From positions 310,001 to 374,000 of the forward strand of contig QHYH01000084.1 of the NCBI GenBank assembly GCA_003223215.1: a stretch of DNA of 64,000 nt. The letters are read 5' to 3'. The position numbers and the translations under genes are program-made. Below, in pieces: positions 9,023 through 18,145 of the stretch. Source of the DNA: Acidobacteriota bacterium. Lineage in GTDB: Bacteria; Acidobacteriota; Terriglobia; Acidiferrales; UBA7541. Each line of letters starts with the position of its first letter. Position 1 is the stretch's first letter. The notes under the pieces were generated by a model. That model was not told where the DNA came from, made no database searches, and worked only from the letters and a program-made list of their open reading frames with translations.

Positions 9023-9927
9023 GTAGTTGCCTCGATGCGTTGATAGGCGGTGCCGTTGTTTTCGTGAACCATGCGGAACCTCTGCGTCAGACCAAACAAA
9101 CTTTCGGCATGTCCGACAAAGAGATAGCCACTGGGGTTCAGGCAGTGCCAGAACTTGTCAATCAAGCGCTTTTGCTCGGCTTCATCGAAATAGATCATGA
9201 CGTTGCGGCAAAGGATGATGTCGTTGCGGCGCGGAAGGAATTCGGTTTTCAGGTTGTGAAAGTCGAACTGGACCAATTGCTTCAATTGCGCCTTGACCGC
9301 GTACTTGTCCCCGGACTTTTCGAAATAGCGCAGGCGGCAGGTGTAATCCACGGGCTCCATCTGCTGCTCGGTGTAAAGTCCTTCCTGGCCGATGCGCAGG
9401 CTGGCGTAACTGATGTCCGAAGCCACGATTTCGACTTTCCACGGCGGAGGGATGAGCGGCTTCGGAAACGGCATTTCAAAAGGAAGCGGATTCCGCAAGT
9501 AGTAGTACGCCAGAGCATCACAAATCAAAATCGCAACGGTGTACGGTTCCTGGCCCGAGGAGCAACCGGCGCTCCAAACACGCAGAGCGTAATCGCGGCG
9601 CTCCTGCTTGTGATGAAGGAGGGTCTCGAGAACGGATTTCTGGAGCAGATCAAGCTGCGGGCGATTGCGAAAGAAACTGGTTTCGTTGACCGTGAGGTTT
9701 TCAAGCAACAATGCAAGTTCAGCGCGACCTTCCCGGCTGGTTAACAAGCGGTAGTAGGAGTAAAAAGAATCAAGAGTGCAGGCCTTGAGGCGGCGCTGCA
9801 GCCGGTCTTTCAGAAAGTGCGAGCGGCGTTCATCAAAGAACATCCCGCATTCCTGGTAGACCAGAGTCTGCAGGAGCTTCAATTCGGCTTCTGTGAGTTC
9901 GATCTGTGCGGTAGAGATGGTTCCCAT
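9019..9927 (-). CDS. cheR: Chemoreceptor methyltransferase CheR (operon 1)
   Basis: This S-adenosylmethionine-dependent methyltransferase modifies glutamates on chemoreceptors. The N-terminal all-helical domain contains LTVNETSFFRNRPQ. The SAM-binding motif is RVWSAGCSSGQEPYTVAI (about residues 115-132), and NVMIYFDEAEQKRLI and GYLFVGHAESL follow. An insertion rich in Pro (PLPFEMPFPKPLIPPP) sits between the SAM motif and the next strand, making the protein a little longer than the 294-aa CheR of operon 2. The 302-aa reading frame starts at ATG 9927. A 49-bp gap separates it from cheW. Confidence 0.94.
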   Translation of the reverse strand: MGTISTAQIELTEAELKLLQTLVYQECGMFFDERRSHFLKDRLQRRLKACTLDSFYSYYRLLTSREGRAELALLLENLTVNETSFFRNRPQLDLLQKSVLETLLHHKQERRDYALRVWSAGCSSGQEPYTVAILICDALAYYYLRNPLPFEMPFPKPLIPPPWKVEIVASDISYASLRIGQEGLYTEQQMEPVDYTCRLRYFEKSGDKYAVKAQLKQLVQFDFHNLKTEFLPRRNDIILCRNVMIYFDEAEQKRLIDKFWHCLNPSGYLFVGHAESLFGLTQRFRMVHENNGTAYQRIEATT

Positions 9928-9976
9928 GGCGTGCGTTCCAGCGACAGTCCGTCAAAGGCTCCCGGAGAAAATGAAA

Positions 9977-10453
9977 CTACCTGACGGCGGCGACGGGTTC
10001 CGCAACCTCCTCGAGGCGTTTGAATTCGGGACGCTGCAGGAGTTTCGAGATGTCCAAAAGGATGATGAGCCGGCCTTTCAGTTTGCCGACACCGGTGACA
10101 TAACCAGATTCGCCTTCGGCAAAAACACTGCCGGGAGCTTCTATTTCCGACGGCGGAATCTTGAGCACTTCGGTAGCGGTGTTGACGATCAGACCAATGA
10201 GTTTGTTCTCGAGCTCGACAACGAGTATGCGGTTCTTCTTGTCGGGCTGAATGTCCGTCTGGCCAAAGCGCTTGCGCAGGTCCATCACCGGAATGATTTT
10301 GCCGCGAAGGTTTATGACCCCCTCGATGAGCTCCGGCGCGCTGGGCACGGCGGTGATTTCCGGAACGCGGACGATCTCGCGCACCGAAGCAATACGCACG
10401 CCGTACGTTTCGTTGCCAATCCGGAAACCCACTACCTGAAGGTCCTTTTCCAT
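9977..10453 (-). CDS. cheW: Coupling protein CheW (operon 1)
   Basis: CheW links chemoreceptors to CheA. The 158-aa protein is a single CheW domain: LQVVGFRIGNETYGVRIASVREI, then PELIEGVINLRGKIIPVMDLRKRF, then DKKNRILVVE. These match the canonical pattern closely, more so than the three CheW-like proteins of operon 2. The ATG at 10453 is preceded by GGGAG; the in-frame TTG three bases earlier is less likely. It lies 18 bp after the MCP gene. Confidence 0.95.
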   Translation of the reverse strand: MEKDLQVVGFRIGNETYGVRIASVREIVRVPEITAVPSAPELIEGVINLRGKIIPVMDLRKRFGQTDIQPDKKNRILVVELENKLIGLIVNTATEVLKIPPSEIEAPGSVFAEGESGYVTGVGKLKGRLIILLDISKLLQRPEFKRLEEVAEPVAAVR

Positions 10454-10471
10454 CAAGAGTCTCCCGTTCCC

Positions 10472-12484
10472 CTAGGAACGCGCCAGTTCGGCGTATTCGG
10501 TTTCCTGGTCGCGGCCTTCTTCCGAGTTACGGCGCTTGCCGCGCGGTTCCCCGCCGCGGAGGCGCTGCTGAGCGGCACGGTCGAGAACAAAGCGGTCCAT
10601 GCCGTCGCTCAAATTGCGAGAGAGTTTCAGCATTTGTTCGGCGGCAGCAGACAGTTCGGTAGAGCTGGAAGCGGACTGCTGAACCAGCTCGCGCATCTTA
10701 TCCATGGCGCGAACGACCGCCTGCGCACCGGAAGCCTGCTCTTCAACCGCAGAGTTGATTTCCTGCGTGATTTCGGTAAGCCGGCTGGTGGCCTTGGCGA
10801 TTTGCGCGGAGCCAACCGACTGCTCATTGGTCGCAGCACCGATTTCATGGGAAAACTTGTAGACTTCGCTGACCACATTCGAAATCTTGTGCAGCGCGGA
10901 ACCGAGCTCATTACCTAGATTCAAGCCTTCCTCGACGATGCGCGTGCTGCGCTCCATGTTTTCCACCGCCTGGCGCGCTTCGCGCTGAATGCTCTGGATG
11001 AGGTCGGCGATTTCCTTGGTGGACTGCGTGGATTTTTCCGCAAGTTTGCGAACTTCGTCGGCAACCACCGCGAAACCAAGACCGTGTTCGCCTGCGCGGG
11101 CGGCCTCGATGGCGGCGTTCAAAGCCAGTAGGTTGGTTTGCTCGGCGAGGTCGTCGATGACTTCAATGATCTTGCCGATGTCGTCGGCGCGGTGGCCGAG
11201 AATGTTGATGATCTCCGCGGAAGATTGAATGGCCTTGTTGGTGCGGTTGAGGCCGTCGGTCGCCTTTTCCATGGTCTGGATACCGGTGACGACTTCTTCG
11301 CGGGAGCGGTTGGCAATGTCCAGCAGCACCTTCGCAGTGTCCGCGACACGTTGAATCGAAGTAACCATCTGATCGATGGAGGCGGAGGTCTCGGCGACGC
11401 TGGAAGCCTGGAGCTGCGTGTTTTTCACCACGTTTTGCACGTTGATGCTCATCTCGTGCATGGTGCTGCTGACTTCCTCGATGGCCGAAGAGGCTTGCAC
11501 GCTGACTTTGGCGGATTCATCGGCCGCGCCGGCCACTTGATTCGACCCCGCGGAAACCTGCCCAGCGGAATCGCGCGTGGTGCGCACAAGTTGCTGCAAG
11601 CCGTGGGACATGCGCAAGAACGCATTGCCGAGCGTGTCGCGCTTGGAGCGCGGGACCACTTCGACGGTGAGGTCGCCTTCGGCGACAGACATGGAAACGC
11701 TGGCCATTTCTTTGAGGTACGCGACCATGTTGTTGAAGGTCGTGGCCAGAGCACCGATTTCGTCATTGCGGTGAATGTCGATGTTCTGATCCAGGTCACC
11801 GGAATCGCCAATCTCGCGGGTGACGGTCATGAGATGGTTCAAAGGCTCGGTGATGGATTTAGCTGTCCAAAGCGCGATGAGAATGCCGGCGACGACGGCA
11901 AACAAGGTTCCGCCAATGGTCACGATGGCGCTGACCGTGCTGGCGTTATTTGCCGACTTGGTGGACTGTTCGAGGAACTTGGAAATATCGGCATTGCTCT
12001 GGTCGAGCACGATGGACGATTTGGCAAGCCAAGATGAAGGGTCCTTCTGCAAGTAAAAAATTTGGAGGTCCGAAACGGTGGCGTCTCCGGTGTCCACTTG
12101 ATGACGCTTGGCAATCAAAGGCTTGGCGAAATTGTCGGCCCAGCTGGCTTCGGTGCTTTCGACTTGGATAAGGGCGGTGTGGACGGCGTCGTTGGTCGAC
12201 TGTGCTTCGCCGCGCTTGATGAGGTCGGCCATGTCGGTGAGGCCTTTGTTGACCTTGTCCTCATCACGCGGGTCGCCACTAAGGAGGAAATTGTTCATGT
12301 TGAGGCGATTCAACATGATCTGGTAGCGCACGGCCTCAACGGTACGCACGCTATCGAGGGCCATGCCGGCACTAGTGCGCGCCGACTTCTCGAAATAGCC
12401 GGTAAAAATGTTCACCAGAAACAAGATGGCGAGAATCACCAGAATCAGGCCGAAACCCGCGTATAGCCTCTTTCCGATCGTCAT
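10472..12484 (-). CDS. Transmembrane methyl-accepting chemotaxis protein (operon 1)
   Basis: This 670-aa receptor has an N-terminal membrane helix (about residues 7-29), a periplasmic helical sensor of about 160 residues resembling four-helix-bundle domains, a second membrane helix (about 188-210), a HAMP domain and a long cytoplasmic coiled coil. The conserved signalling tip reads [20 protein letters not shown] (about residues 445-465). The C-terminal tail is basic and polar and has no CheR-tethering pentapeptide that I recognise. It begins at ATG 12484 and heads the che genes, 73 bp after the tonB-like gene, with which it may share a promoter. Confidence 0.93.
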   Translation of the reverse strand: MTIGKRLYAGFGLILVILAILFLVNIFTGYFEKSARTSAGMALDSVRTVEAVRYQIMLNRLNMNNFLLSGDPRDEDKVNKGLTDMADLIKRGEAQSTNDAVHTALIQVESTEASWADNFAKPLIAKRHQVDTGDATVSDLQIFYLQKDPSSWLAKSSIVLDQSNADISKFLEQSTKSANNASTVSAIVTIGGTLFAVVAGILIALWTAKSITEPLNHLMTVTREIGDSGDLDQNIDIHRNDEIGALATTFNNMVAYLKEMASVSMSVAEGDLTVEVVPRSKRDTLGNAFLRMSHGLQQLVRTTRDSAGQVSAGSNQVAGAADESAKVSVQASSAIEEVSSTMHEMSINVQNVVKNTQLQASSVAETSASIDQMVTSIQRVADTAKVLLDIANRSREEVVTGIQTMEKATDGLNRTNKAIQSSAEIINILGHRADDIGKIIEVIDDLAEQTNLLALNAAIEAARAGEHGLGFAVVADEVRKLAEKSTQSTKEIADLIQSIQREARQAVENMERSTRIVEEGLNLGNELGSALHKISNVVSEVYKFSHEIGAATNEQSVGSAQIAKATSRLTEITQEINSAVEEQASGAQAVVRAMDKMRELVQQSASSSTELSAAAEQMLKLSRNLSDGMDRFVLDRAAQQRLRGGEPRGKRRNSEEGRDQETEYAELARS

Positions 12485-12557
12485 TGCGAAATGCCTCCAC
12501 TCCCCTCAACAGCGCAGCCTGCTTCGAACTGCGTCTGTTCAAAACCTGTTGCCTGCC

Positions 12558-12902
12558 CTACTCGTCAGCACGAAATTCGAATTCCACAACCTGCGTGGTT
12601 TCTTCCGGGGCCGGCAAGAACCTCCACTCTCGCACCGCGTCCTGGCAAGCGTGCACGAGCAAAGGATGTCCGCCCACAACGCGCGTGGTTTTGACACGCC
12701 CATCCGCACCGATGACCACTTCGATCTTCACCTTGCCCGCGACGTTCATGCGCCGAGCAAGTTCCGGGTAGAGCGGAGTGACCCTGGTCTTTACCTTGCG
12801 CTTTGATTCATCCGTAGTTCCGGTCTGTGCCCGCGCCAAGGCGCCCGACAAAATGAAAAGCGCACTTGCCGCCAGCACAAGCCTCCCCGAGTGGAATCTC
12901 AT
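12558..12902 (-). CDS. Small exported protein with a TonB C-terminal-like domain
   Basis: After a cleavable-looking signal peptide (hydrophobic core LVLAASALFILSGALARAQ), the 114-aa protein has a TonB C-terminal fold: TPLYPELARRMNVAGKVKIE, then GADGRVKTTRVVGGHPLL, then AVREWRFLPAP. It lacks the Pro-rich periplasmic spanner and probably the membrane anchor of true TonB, so energy transduction is unlikely. Small stand-alone TonB_C proteins of this kind are of unknown function. The ATG at 12902 is preferred over an upstream start in the same frame because AGGGGA lies 6-11 bases before it. A sigma54-type element lies about 45 bp upstream, and the chemosensory-1 genes follow in the same direction. 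Confidence 0.75.
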   Translation of the reverse strand: MRFHSGRLVLAASALFILSGALARAQTGTTDESKRKVKTRVTPLYPELARRMNVAGKVKIEVVIGADGRVKTTRVVGGHPLLVHACQDAVREWRFLPAPEETTQVVEFEFRADE

Positions 12903-12945
12903 CGACACGTCCCCTTTGAGGAATAGAAATACCCAGCAGGAGAAA

Positions 12946-12961
12946 GGCACGTGGGATGCCA
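12946..12961 (-). promoter_or_regulatory. Candidate sigma54 (-24/-12) promoter for the tonB-like gene and possibly chemosensory operon 1
   Basis: On the minus strand the bases read TGGCATCCCACGTGCC. The invariant GG and GC are exactly 12 bases apart, as sigma54-RNA polymerase requires. Transcription would start near 12935 and give a leader of about 33 nt before ATG 12902. GTCTCA-N3-TGAGAC dyads lie about 180 and 250 bp upstream. Position and spacing are seen; promoter activity is inferred. Confidence 0.5.
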
Positions 12962-13112
12962 TGGCCGCTTCGCTAGAAGAACTTGCGGAAGACGACGAAG
13001 GAAAGATCCTAAGCAATAGAAGAATCGAAGGTTAATGTGACCGCCGACGGATAACTTCAGGAGCCCGAAGAGCTTTGTCTTGTCTCAGAACTCCGGAAGG
13101 AGAGACGTGGGG

Positions 13113-13127
13113 GTCTCAGGCTGAGAC
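13113..13127. promoter_or_regulatory. Perfect dyad GTCTCAGGCTGAGAC (candidate enhancer site)
   Basis: Two 6-base half-sites GTCTCA and TGAGAC flank a 3-base centre, with perfect symmetry. A lone GTCTCAG half-site lies at 13082-13088. The dyad sits between the divergent tonB-like gene (-) and the histidine kinase (+), about 180 bp upstream of the minus-strand -24/-12 element. I infer it is a binding site for the NtrC-type regulator at 16028-17443. Confidence 0.5.
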
Positions 13128-13180
13128 AACAGGAGTTTCCGGGCATAGGCAGTTTCGCAACACGGTATCGGGCAGTCATT

Positions 13181-13195
13181 GACTCAGAATGAGAC
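13181..13195. promoter_or_regulatory. Near-perfect second dyad GACTCAGAATGAGAC
   Basis: This has the same layout as the dyad at 13113-13127 with one mismatch in the left half-site. Centre-to-centre spacing is 68 bp, roughly 6.5 helical turns. It overlaps a TTGACT hexamer (13179-13184) that could be a -35 element of the kinase operon, so it may also affect the rightward promoter. A further palindrome CTAACGGTTAG begins at its last base (13195-13205). Confidence 0.42.
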
Positions 13196-13214
13196 TAACG
13201 GTTAGCGTTGAAAA

Positions 13215-13235
13215 CTAGGGATTAGGGTTCCCTAG
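13215..13235. repeat. Inverted repeat upstream of the histidine kinase
   Basis: CTAGGGA (13215-13221) and TCCCTAG (13229-13235) form a perfect 7-bp dyad around a 7-base centre. It lies immediately before the earliest possible kinase start (TTG 13240). It could be an operator or a leader hairpin; no T-run follows, so a terminator is unlikely. Confidence 0.4.
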
Positions 13236-13239
13236 CCAG

Positions 13240-15636
13240 TTGAGACGCAAAGTACTTCCCTCTGGTCATCAGTTCCGATTGAAGGGAGAGAGAGCTACGC
13301 GAGCACGCGGACAAGGTTCGTCCAGGAAAAAAAGGCAGCCGCGCCCAGCGACAACGCGCCACGCGGATGAGTTGATGGACCTGGCGGTAGAGGCCGCCGA
13401 GTCCCGCCATCTTTCGAATTTCCTGGAACAGTTTGCGTTGCGGTCGGCCCGCATGCTGGACGCCGACTGGGGCGCCGTAGCCGTGTACCGAGACCGGGAC
13501 ACCGAATTCCATCAGATGCCGGGAAAAGGACCAGTTTCTCCGGACACCTCGGAGTGGCTCCTCGCGAATGCTCGGGAAATGCAGAACGAGATGGAGACCC
13601 GCGCACTACCGAGGGAAATCGCGGCGAACCTGTCTCGACGAAACCAGCCAGTGGCCGCGATTTTCATCCGCATCGCGTCAAGCGACAAAGAGAAGCTGGG
13701 AACGCTCTGCTTGCTTCGCAAGAGAAGGAGTCTCGGGATCGAGGAAAAGCGGCTGCTGCGGGCGCTCGCGAGCCATGCCGCGCTCTCGCTCGAGAACTTC
13801 CGGCGCTTTTCGCAACTGGAGAGGTCCAAACGGCAGTGGGTAGAAGACATCGATGCCATCAGTGACTACATCGTGGTGCACGACCGCTCGTGGAAGATCG
13901 CGAGGACCAACCGGTCGCTGGCGTCGCATCTCGGAGTTTCCCCGGTCGCGCTAGTGGGGGAAGCCATGAGCAGCCTTCGGCAGATCGCCGAAGCAGGAAG
14001 CGATCTGCCCTGCCCCTTTTGCCGGGACACGCAGCGCACGCGCGAAGAATACGTGGCCGCGTCGGCCGACCGGATTTTCCTGATTTCCACCTCGCGCAAA
14101 CCGGGTGTGACCGATGACGATACGCGAACCATCCATGTGTTGAAGGACATCACCGACCGGCGGGAGGCGGAGCGGCGGTACCGCGAACTGTTTGACAGCA
14201 TTCAGGAAGGATTGTTTTTCGCCACGCCGGAAGGGCGCTTTTTGGATGTAAACGATGCGATGGTACGAATGCTGGGCTACGCGTCGCGCGAAGAATTACT
14301 TCGTTCAGACGTCAGCCCTCATCTTTACCCGGCACCCGAGGCACGCGAAAAGTTTCTGACGGCGCTCGCAGAGAAGGGTGTCTTGCGGAACTACGAGGAA
14401 ACGCTGCGGCGGAAGGACGGCACGCTGCTGCACACGCTACAAAACATCACCGCGGTCCGCGATACGCAAGGGCGCATCGTGCAGATTCGCGGGCTGATGC
14501 TGGACGTGACCGAGCAAAAGTCGTTTCAAGCGCAGTTGCAGCGCGAGCGCGACTTCAACCAGAAGATTTTAAACACTACGCAGAGCATGATCCTCGTGCT
14601 CGATACCGCGGGATTGATCAGCTACGCGAACCGGCGCTGCTATGAAGAGGGTTATCAGGAAAGCGAATTGATCGGGCACCGGCTGGTGGACTGGGTAGAG
14701 TCTTCCCAGCAGGCGGACTTTGAAGCCGCCCTCGAGACAACTGCGAACGGGCATCAGGTGGAGAACCTGGAGTTGCGCGCGAAACGAAGCGACGCCTCGA
14801 TGGGACACTTTTCGATTAGCTTAAGCCCGATGCGCGACGAACAGAGCGCGGTGAACAGCGTCGTCGTGGTGATGACCGACATCACCGACGCCGTGCTGCT
14901 GCAGGCGAAATTGGCGCACAGCGAGAAAATGGCGACCATCGGGCGGCTGGTTTCCGGCGTGGCGCACGAGGTGAACAACCCGCTCGCAGCGATTCTCGGA
15001 TTTACGGATTTATTGCTGGAGAATCCCGAGGTCCCTCCGTCGGCGCAAGAGGATTTGAAAATTATCCTGCAAGAAACCCAGCGGACGAAGGATATCGTCC
15101 AGGATCTGCTGAGCTTCGCGCGGCAGCGGCCCGTGCAGCGCGAGTTGGTTCAAGTGCACAGCGTTCTGCGGCAAACCATCAAGCTGCGGAGTTACGATTT
15201 TGCGAGCCATGGCGTAGAAGTGACCGAAGAATTTGAAGAGGAGCTGCCGCCGGCTTTGGGCGATGTGCAGCAACTGCAGCAAGTCTTCCTAAACATCCTG
15301 AACAACGCTTATGACGCCGTGCAGGAGACGGGACGGCGCGGGCAAATCAAGATTCACACGCGGCGGCAAGGCGAAATGATCGAAGTAACCATCACCGACA
15401 ACGGTACGGGCATCACCGATACGCAGCGGATTTTTGATCCGTTCTATACGACAAAGCAGGCGGGCAAAGGCACCGGGCTGGGTCTGAGCATTTGCTATGG
15501 GATCGTGCGGGCGCATGGCGGCGAGATTCAGTGCTGGAACAACGAAGACGGGGCGGGAAGCACATTCGTGGTGCGCATTCCCGTGGCGACCGAGAGCGCC
15601 CTGGCTGCCGCTGCCGCCAAGGAGTCTGGGCGATGA
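13240..15636 (+). CDS. GAF/multi-PAS sensor histidine kinase
   Basis: This protein of up to 798 aa contains a GAF-like domain (about residues 46-190), three PAS-type segments (about 200-300, 310-425 and 430-560), a HisKA dimerisation domain with the phospho-acceptor His at about 576 (SGVAHEVNNPLAAILGF), and an HATPase_c domain (NILNNAYDAV, DNGTGI, GKGTGLGLSICYGIV). No transmembrane segment is seen, so it should sense a cytoplasmic signal. The start is uncertain: TTG 13240 opens the frame, but ATG 13375 just before the GAF domain is also possible, and neither has a strong ribosome-binding site. The NtrB/AtoS-like kinase core and the NtrC-type regulator two genes downstream suggest a cognate pair. 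Confidence 0.92.
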   Translation: MRRKVLPSGHQFRLKGERATRARGQGSSRKKRQPRPATTRHADELMDLAVEAAESRHLSNFLEQFALRSARMLDADWGAVAVYRDRDTEFHQMPGKGPVSPDTSEWLLANAREMQNEMETRALPREIAANLSRRNQPVAAIFIRIASSDKEKLGTLCLLRKRRSLGIEEKRLLRALASHAALSLENFRRFSQLERSKRQWVEDIDAISDYIVVHDRSWKIARTNRSLASHLGVSPVALVGEAMSSLRQIAEAGSDLPCPFCRDTQRTREEYVAASADRIFLISTSRKPGVTDDDTRTIHVLKDITDRREAERRYRELFDSIQEGLFFATPEGRFLDVNDAMVRMLGYASREELLRSDVSPHLYPAPEAREKFLTALAEKGVLRNYEETLRRKDGTLLHTLQNITAVRDTQGRIVQIRGLMLDVTEQKSFQAQLQRERDFNQKILNTTQSMILVLDTAGLISYANRRCYEEGYQESELIGHRLVDWVESSQQADFEAALETTANGHQVENLELRAKRSDASMGHFSISLSPMRDEQSAVNSVVVVMTDITDAVLLQAKLAHSEKMATIGRLVSGVAHEVNNPLAAILGFTDLLLENPEVPPSAQEDLKIILQETQRTKDIVQDLLSFARQRPVQRELVQVHSVLRQTIKLRSYDFASHGVEVTEEFEEELPPALGDVQQLQQVFLNILNNAYDAVQETGRRGQIKIHTRRQGEMIEVTITDNGTGITDTQRIFDPFYTTKQAGKGTGLGLSICYGIVRAHGGEIQCWNNEDGAGSTFVVRIPVATESALAAAAAKESGR

Positions 15637-16031
15637 GCGCGCACCCGGCTTTGTCAACGAAACCGCCCATTTTACTGATAGAGGATGAGCCGTCGGTCAT
15701 CGCGTTTTTGCGCGCCGCGCTGGTGCGACGTGGGTACGCGGTGGTGGAGGCTGCTTCCGGAGAGGAAGGACTGAAACGGCTCTCTAAGGGGCGGTACGCC
15801 GGCGTAATCTCCGACATTCGAATGCCGGGCTCGGTGAACGGCGCGGAAGTGCATGATTGGATCCAGAAAAACCGGCCAGAACTTAAGTCTCGAATCATTT
15901 TGATCAGCGGGGACACGGCCAACAGCGAAACGCAGACATTCTTGGCGCAAAGCGGGACGCCGTGCATTGAGAAACCCTTCCGCGTGCAGCAATTGATTGC
16001 AACGGTGGAGAAGACTTTCGGAAAACCATGA
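15633..16031 (+). CDS. Single-domain response regulator
   Basis: This 132-aa receiver has ILLIEDEPSVIAFLRAAL (acidic residues), the phospho-Asp in VISDIRMPGSVNGAEV, Ser in LISGDTAN and Lys in CIEKPFRVQQL. It has no output domain. Its ATG overlaps the kinase stop (ATGA at 15633-15636), and its own stop overlaps the next ATG, so kinase, receiver and NtrC-type activator are translationally coupled. It may be an intermediate or a phosphate sink between the kinase and the downstream regulator. Confidence 0.9.
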   Translation: MSAHPALSTKPPILLIEDEPSVIAFLRAALVRRGYAVVEAASGEEGLKRLSKGRYAGVISDIRMPGSVNGAEVHDWIQKNRPELKSRIILISGDTANSETQTFLAQSGTPCIEKPFRVQQLIATVEKTFGKP

Positions 16032-17443
16032 GCGAAGAGATGAAAACACGGTTGCTGGTTGTGGATGATGAGCAAAGTATCCGCCGATTGTGCATGACCA
16101 TCGGCAACACGCTGGGCTACCTGTGCACCGAAGCTGAGAGCGCCGAAGCCGCCCTGGGGCGCCTGGAATCGGACGCGCCGGACCTGATCCTCACGGACTT
16201 GAAACTGCCGGCCATGTCCGGCGTTGAGCTGCTGAAGCAAACGAAAAGGCTCTTGCCGCACGCCGAAATAGCCATCATGACCGGGCATGGATCGATCGAA
16301 TCCGCCGTGGACGCCATGAAGCTGGGGGCCTACGACTACATCGAAAAACCGTTTCGCGTGGAGAAAATGCGCCTGCTGCTGCAGCGCATGTCGGAAAAAG
16401 TGCACCTTGTCACGGAAAACGAGTTTCTGCGCGAGCGTGTGACCGCGGCAGACAACCTAGACGGCATCATCGGCAGCTCGTCGCACATCCAAGACGTGCT
16501 GCGCATGATTTCCCGGCTTAAAGATACCCGGACGCCCGTGCTCATTTCCGGCGAAAGTGGCACCGGAAAAGAGCTGGCGGCGCGCGCCCTCCACTTCCGG
16601 GGCTCGATGGCGCAGACGCCGTTTGTGGCCGTGGACTGCGGATCGCTGGTTCCAACGCTGATGGAAAGCGAGCTTTTCGGATACGAAAAAGGCGCCTTCA
16701 CGGGGGCGACCAAATCGAAAGCGGGCCTGTTTCAGGCGGCCAGCGGGGGCACCATCTTCCTGGACGAAATTGGCGAACTACCGCTGGAGATGCAGGCCAA
16801 ATTGCTTCGCGTGCTACAGGAGAAAGAAGTGCGCCCCGTCGGTAGCAATGAACGGGCGACCGTGGATGTCCGGGTTATCGCGGCGACCAATCGGGACCTG
16901 GAAGCCGCCTATCGCGCGGGAACGTTCCGCAAGGATTTATATTTCAGGCTGAACGTGGTGACCGTCCATCTCCCTTCCCTGCGCGACCGGCGCTCGGACA
17001 TCCCCGTGCTCGTGCATCATTTCCTGGACCGCTACGCCAAGGCCTCGCAAATCCAGGTAACACCGCCAGCCATGAAAAGCCTTTTGCAATATGAGTGGCC
17101 GGGGAATGTGCGTGAACTGGAAAACTGCATCGCGCGCGCGGTGACGCTCGGCGACGGAAAAACCATCGACGTGTCGGATCTTCCTCCGGCAATCCGCTCG
17201 GAGCCGGCTGAGCCCGGCTCGGCCGGTGTTCCAGAAGCTAGTTCCCTTTCCACAACTGCGCTCGCGGAGATGGAACGGATGACCATTCTCCGCGTGTTTG
17301 AGCAGGCCCACGGAGATAAAGCCTTGGCTGGTAAAATGCTAGGAATCAGCCGAGCCACTCTCTATCGCAAGTTGAAGCGCTACAACATTGCCTTAAAAGG
17401 AAGCGATGAAGGCGGAGAAGCTGAATCGCCGCCTCCCTCCTAA
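16028..17443 (+). CDS. NtrC-family sigma54-dependent response regulator
   Basis: This 471-aa enhancer-binding protein has an N-terminal receiver (phospho-Asp about D57 in [11 protein letters not shown], Lys in YIEKPFRVE), a sigma54-activation AAA+ domain (Walker A GESGTGKE, intact sigma54-contact loop GAFTGA, Walker [22 protein letters not shown]), and a C-terminal Fis-type helix-turn-helix ([20 protein letters not shown]). All residues needed to activate sigma54 polymerase appear intact. Its ATG overlaps the preceding receiver gene. Dyads of the form GTCTCA-N3-TGAGAC upstream of three -24/-12 elements in this window are candidate binding sites. Confidence 0.96.
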   Translation: MSEEMKTRLLVVDDEQSIRRLCMTIGNTLGYLCTEAESAEAALGRLESDAPDLILTDLKLPAMSGVELLKQTKRLLPHAEIAIMTGHGSIESAVDAMKLGAYDYIEKPFRVEKMRLLLQRMSEKVHLVTENEFLRERVTAADNLDGIIGSSSHIQDVLRMISRLKDTRTPVLISGESGTGKELAARALHFRGSMAQTPFVAVDCGSLVPTLMESELFGYEKGAFTGATKSKAGLFQAASGGTIFLDEIGELPLEMQAKLLRVLQEKEVRPVGSNERATVDVRVIAATNRDLEAAYRAGTFRKDLYFRLNVVTVHLPSLRDRRSDIPVLVHHFLDRYAKASQIQVTPPAMKSLLQYEWPGNVRELENCIARAVTLGDGKTIDVSDLPPAIRSEPAEPGSAGVPEASSLSTTALAEMERMTILRVFEQAHGDKALAGKMLGISRATLYRKLKRYNIALKGSDEGGEAESPPPS

Positions 17444-17572
17444 CTCGCATCCGCAGTCCACCAGTTTTGAAAACCGAGGATAGATAGCGAACGCGGCTCT
17501 TGCGACACCTTCCCGGTAAGGTGACGCGTCTCGAGCAGGCCCGCTCGGGTATTCTGACGACCTAACTAACCG

Positions 17573-17601
17573 CTGAGACGATATCGTTTCAGGGGTGAGA
17601 C
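17573..17601. promoter_or_regulatory. Dyad cluster with TGAGAC half-sites upstream of the PilZ operon
   Basis: CTGAGACGATATCGTTTCAG (17573-17592) is a 20-bp palindrome with one mismatched pair. A further TGAGAC follows at 17596-17601. The two TGAGAC copies are 22 bp apart, close to two helical turns, so they lie on the same DNA face. The cluster sits about 110-135 bp upstream of the expected start from the sigma54-type element at 17684-17699. Confidence 0.5.
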
Positions 17602-17683
17602 GTGCGACTGCTCCACGCGCTGTGGGAAAATCCTAAGTCCTTCTGTTGCTGCACCTTCACCAGCCACTATCTTAGAAACTCTT

Positions 17684-17699
17684 TGGCTTGCGGCGTGCA
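17684..17699 (+). promoter_or_regulatory. Candidate sigma54 promoter of the PilZ operon
   Basis: The element reads TGGCTTGCGGCGTGCA, with GG and GC exactly 12 bases apart. It shares TGGCT-N5-CGTGCAC with the element at 20426-20441. The expected start is near 17710, giving a leader of about 80 nt to the GTG at 17792. Confidence 0.55.
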
Positions 17700-17791
17700 C
17701 GTTTCTCGCCCCGTCAGTTTGCGCCTGGTCGAGCGAGGGGAGTGTCTCTACCCCGGCAGAAGGCCGACAAAAGCGCAAGTCGTGAGGCGAA

Positions 17792-18145
17792 GTGGGGAGA
17801 AACGGCAGTTCGGAGCTGGTCTCGAAGGAAAAGAGTTGCGCGGAGCGGTTGGCGCGCTTTTTCCCCCAAGCCGGCGCCGTGCGTGTCCCCGTGCACGTAA
17901 CTTCGTCGCGGAACGGCGTCACGAATCTGCGGGAGGCGACCGTTGTCGAGTACAGCAGCGCGCATCACGCGATTTTTATTTCGACGCTGCCGCTGGAGTT
18001 TGGCGACCGGATAAGACTCGAGGCCAGACCGCAAGGGTCTCAAACCGAGGCCACCGTCGACGCCTTGCAGTATCACGAAGGACGCAAAGCCGTGGCCGTG
18101 CGCTTTTTGCAGGGCGCCTGCGATTGGATGACGAAACGACCGTGA
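17792..18145 (+). CDS. PilZ-like domain protein
   Basis: This 117-aa protein resembles stand-alone PilZ domains: after a basic/aromatic N-terminus come VRVPVHVTSSRNGVTNLREA, then VVEYSSAHHAIFIST, then LEFGDRIRLEARPQG, and a closing strand KAVAVRFLQG. PilZ domains usually bind c-di-GMP through an RxxxR and a (D/N)xSxxG motif. Here the second motif is degraded to EYSSAHHA, so nucleotide binding is doubtful. It starts at GTG 17792 with GAGG upstream. Its TGA overlaps the GTG of the next gene (GTGA at 18142-18145). It is first in the trio transcribed from the sigma54-type element upstream. Confidence 0.62.
   Translation: MGRNGSSELVSKEKSCAERLARFFPQAGAVRVPVHVTSSRNGVTNLREATVVEYSSAHHAIFISTLPLEFGDRIRLEARPQGSQTEATVDALQYHEGRKAVAVRFLQGACDWMTKRP

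Larger units (their letters stand above)
17444..17791 (+). other. 348-bp intergenic control region upstream of the PilZ-like gene
   Basis: No convincing gene lies here. The open frame starting at 17602 that runs into the 487-aa protein has an Arg-rich, unstructured translation over this stretch and is rejected as coding. The region holds an enhancer-like dyad cluster (17573-17601) and a -24/-12 element (17684-17699), described separately. Confidence 0.6.

Noticed and set aside
13016-13240. A sigma54 promoter on the plus strand for the kinase operon
   Set aside because: I checked the GG-N10-GC spacing across the region and found no match, so the kinase operon probably uses another sigma factor.
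17602-18141. An open frame that would extend the 487-aa protein by 180 residues at its N-terminus
   Set aside because: The extension is Arg-rich and unstructured, overlaps the PilZ-like gene in a different frame, and crosses the -24/-12 element; GTG 18142 with GTGA coupling explains the gene better.
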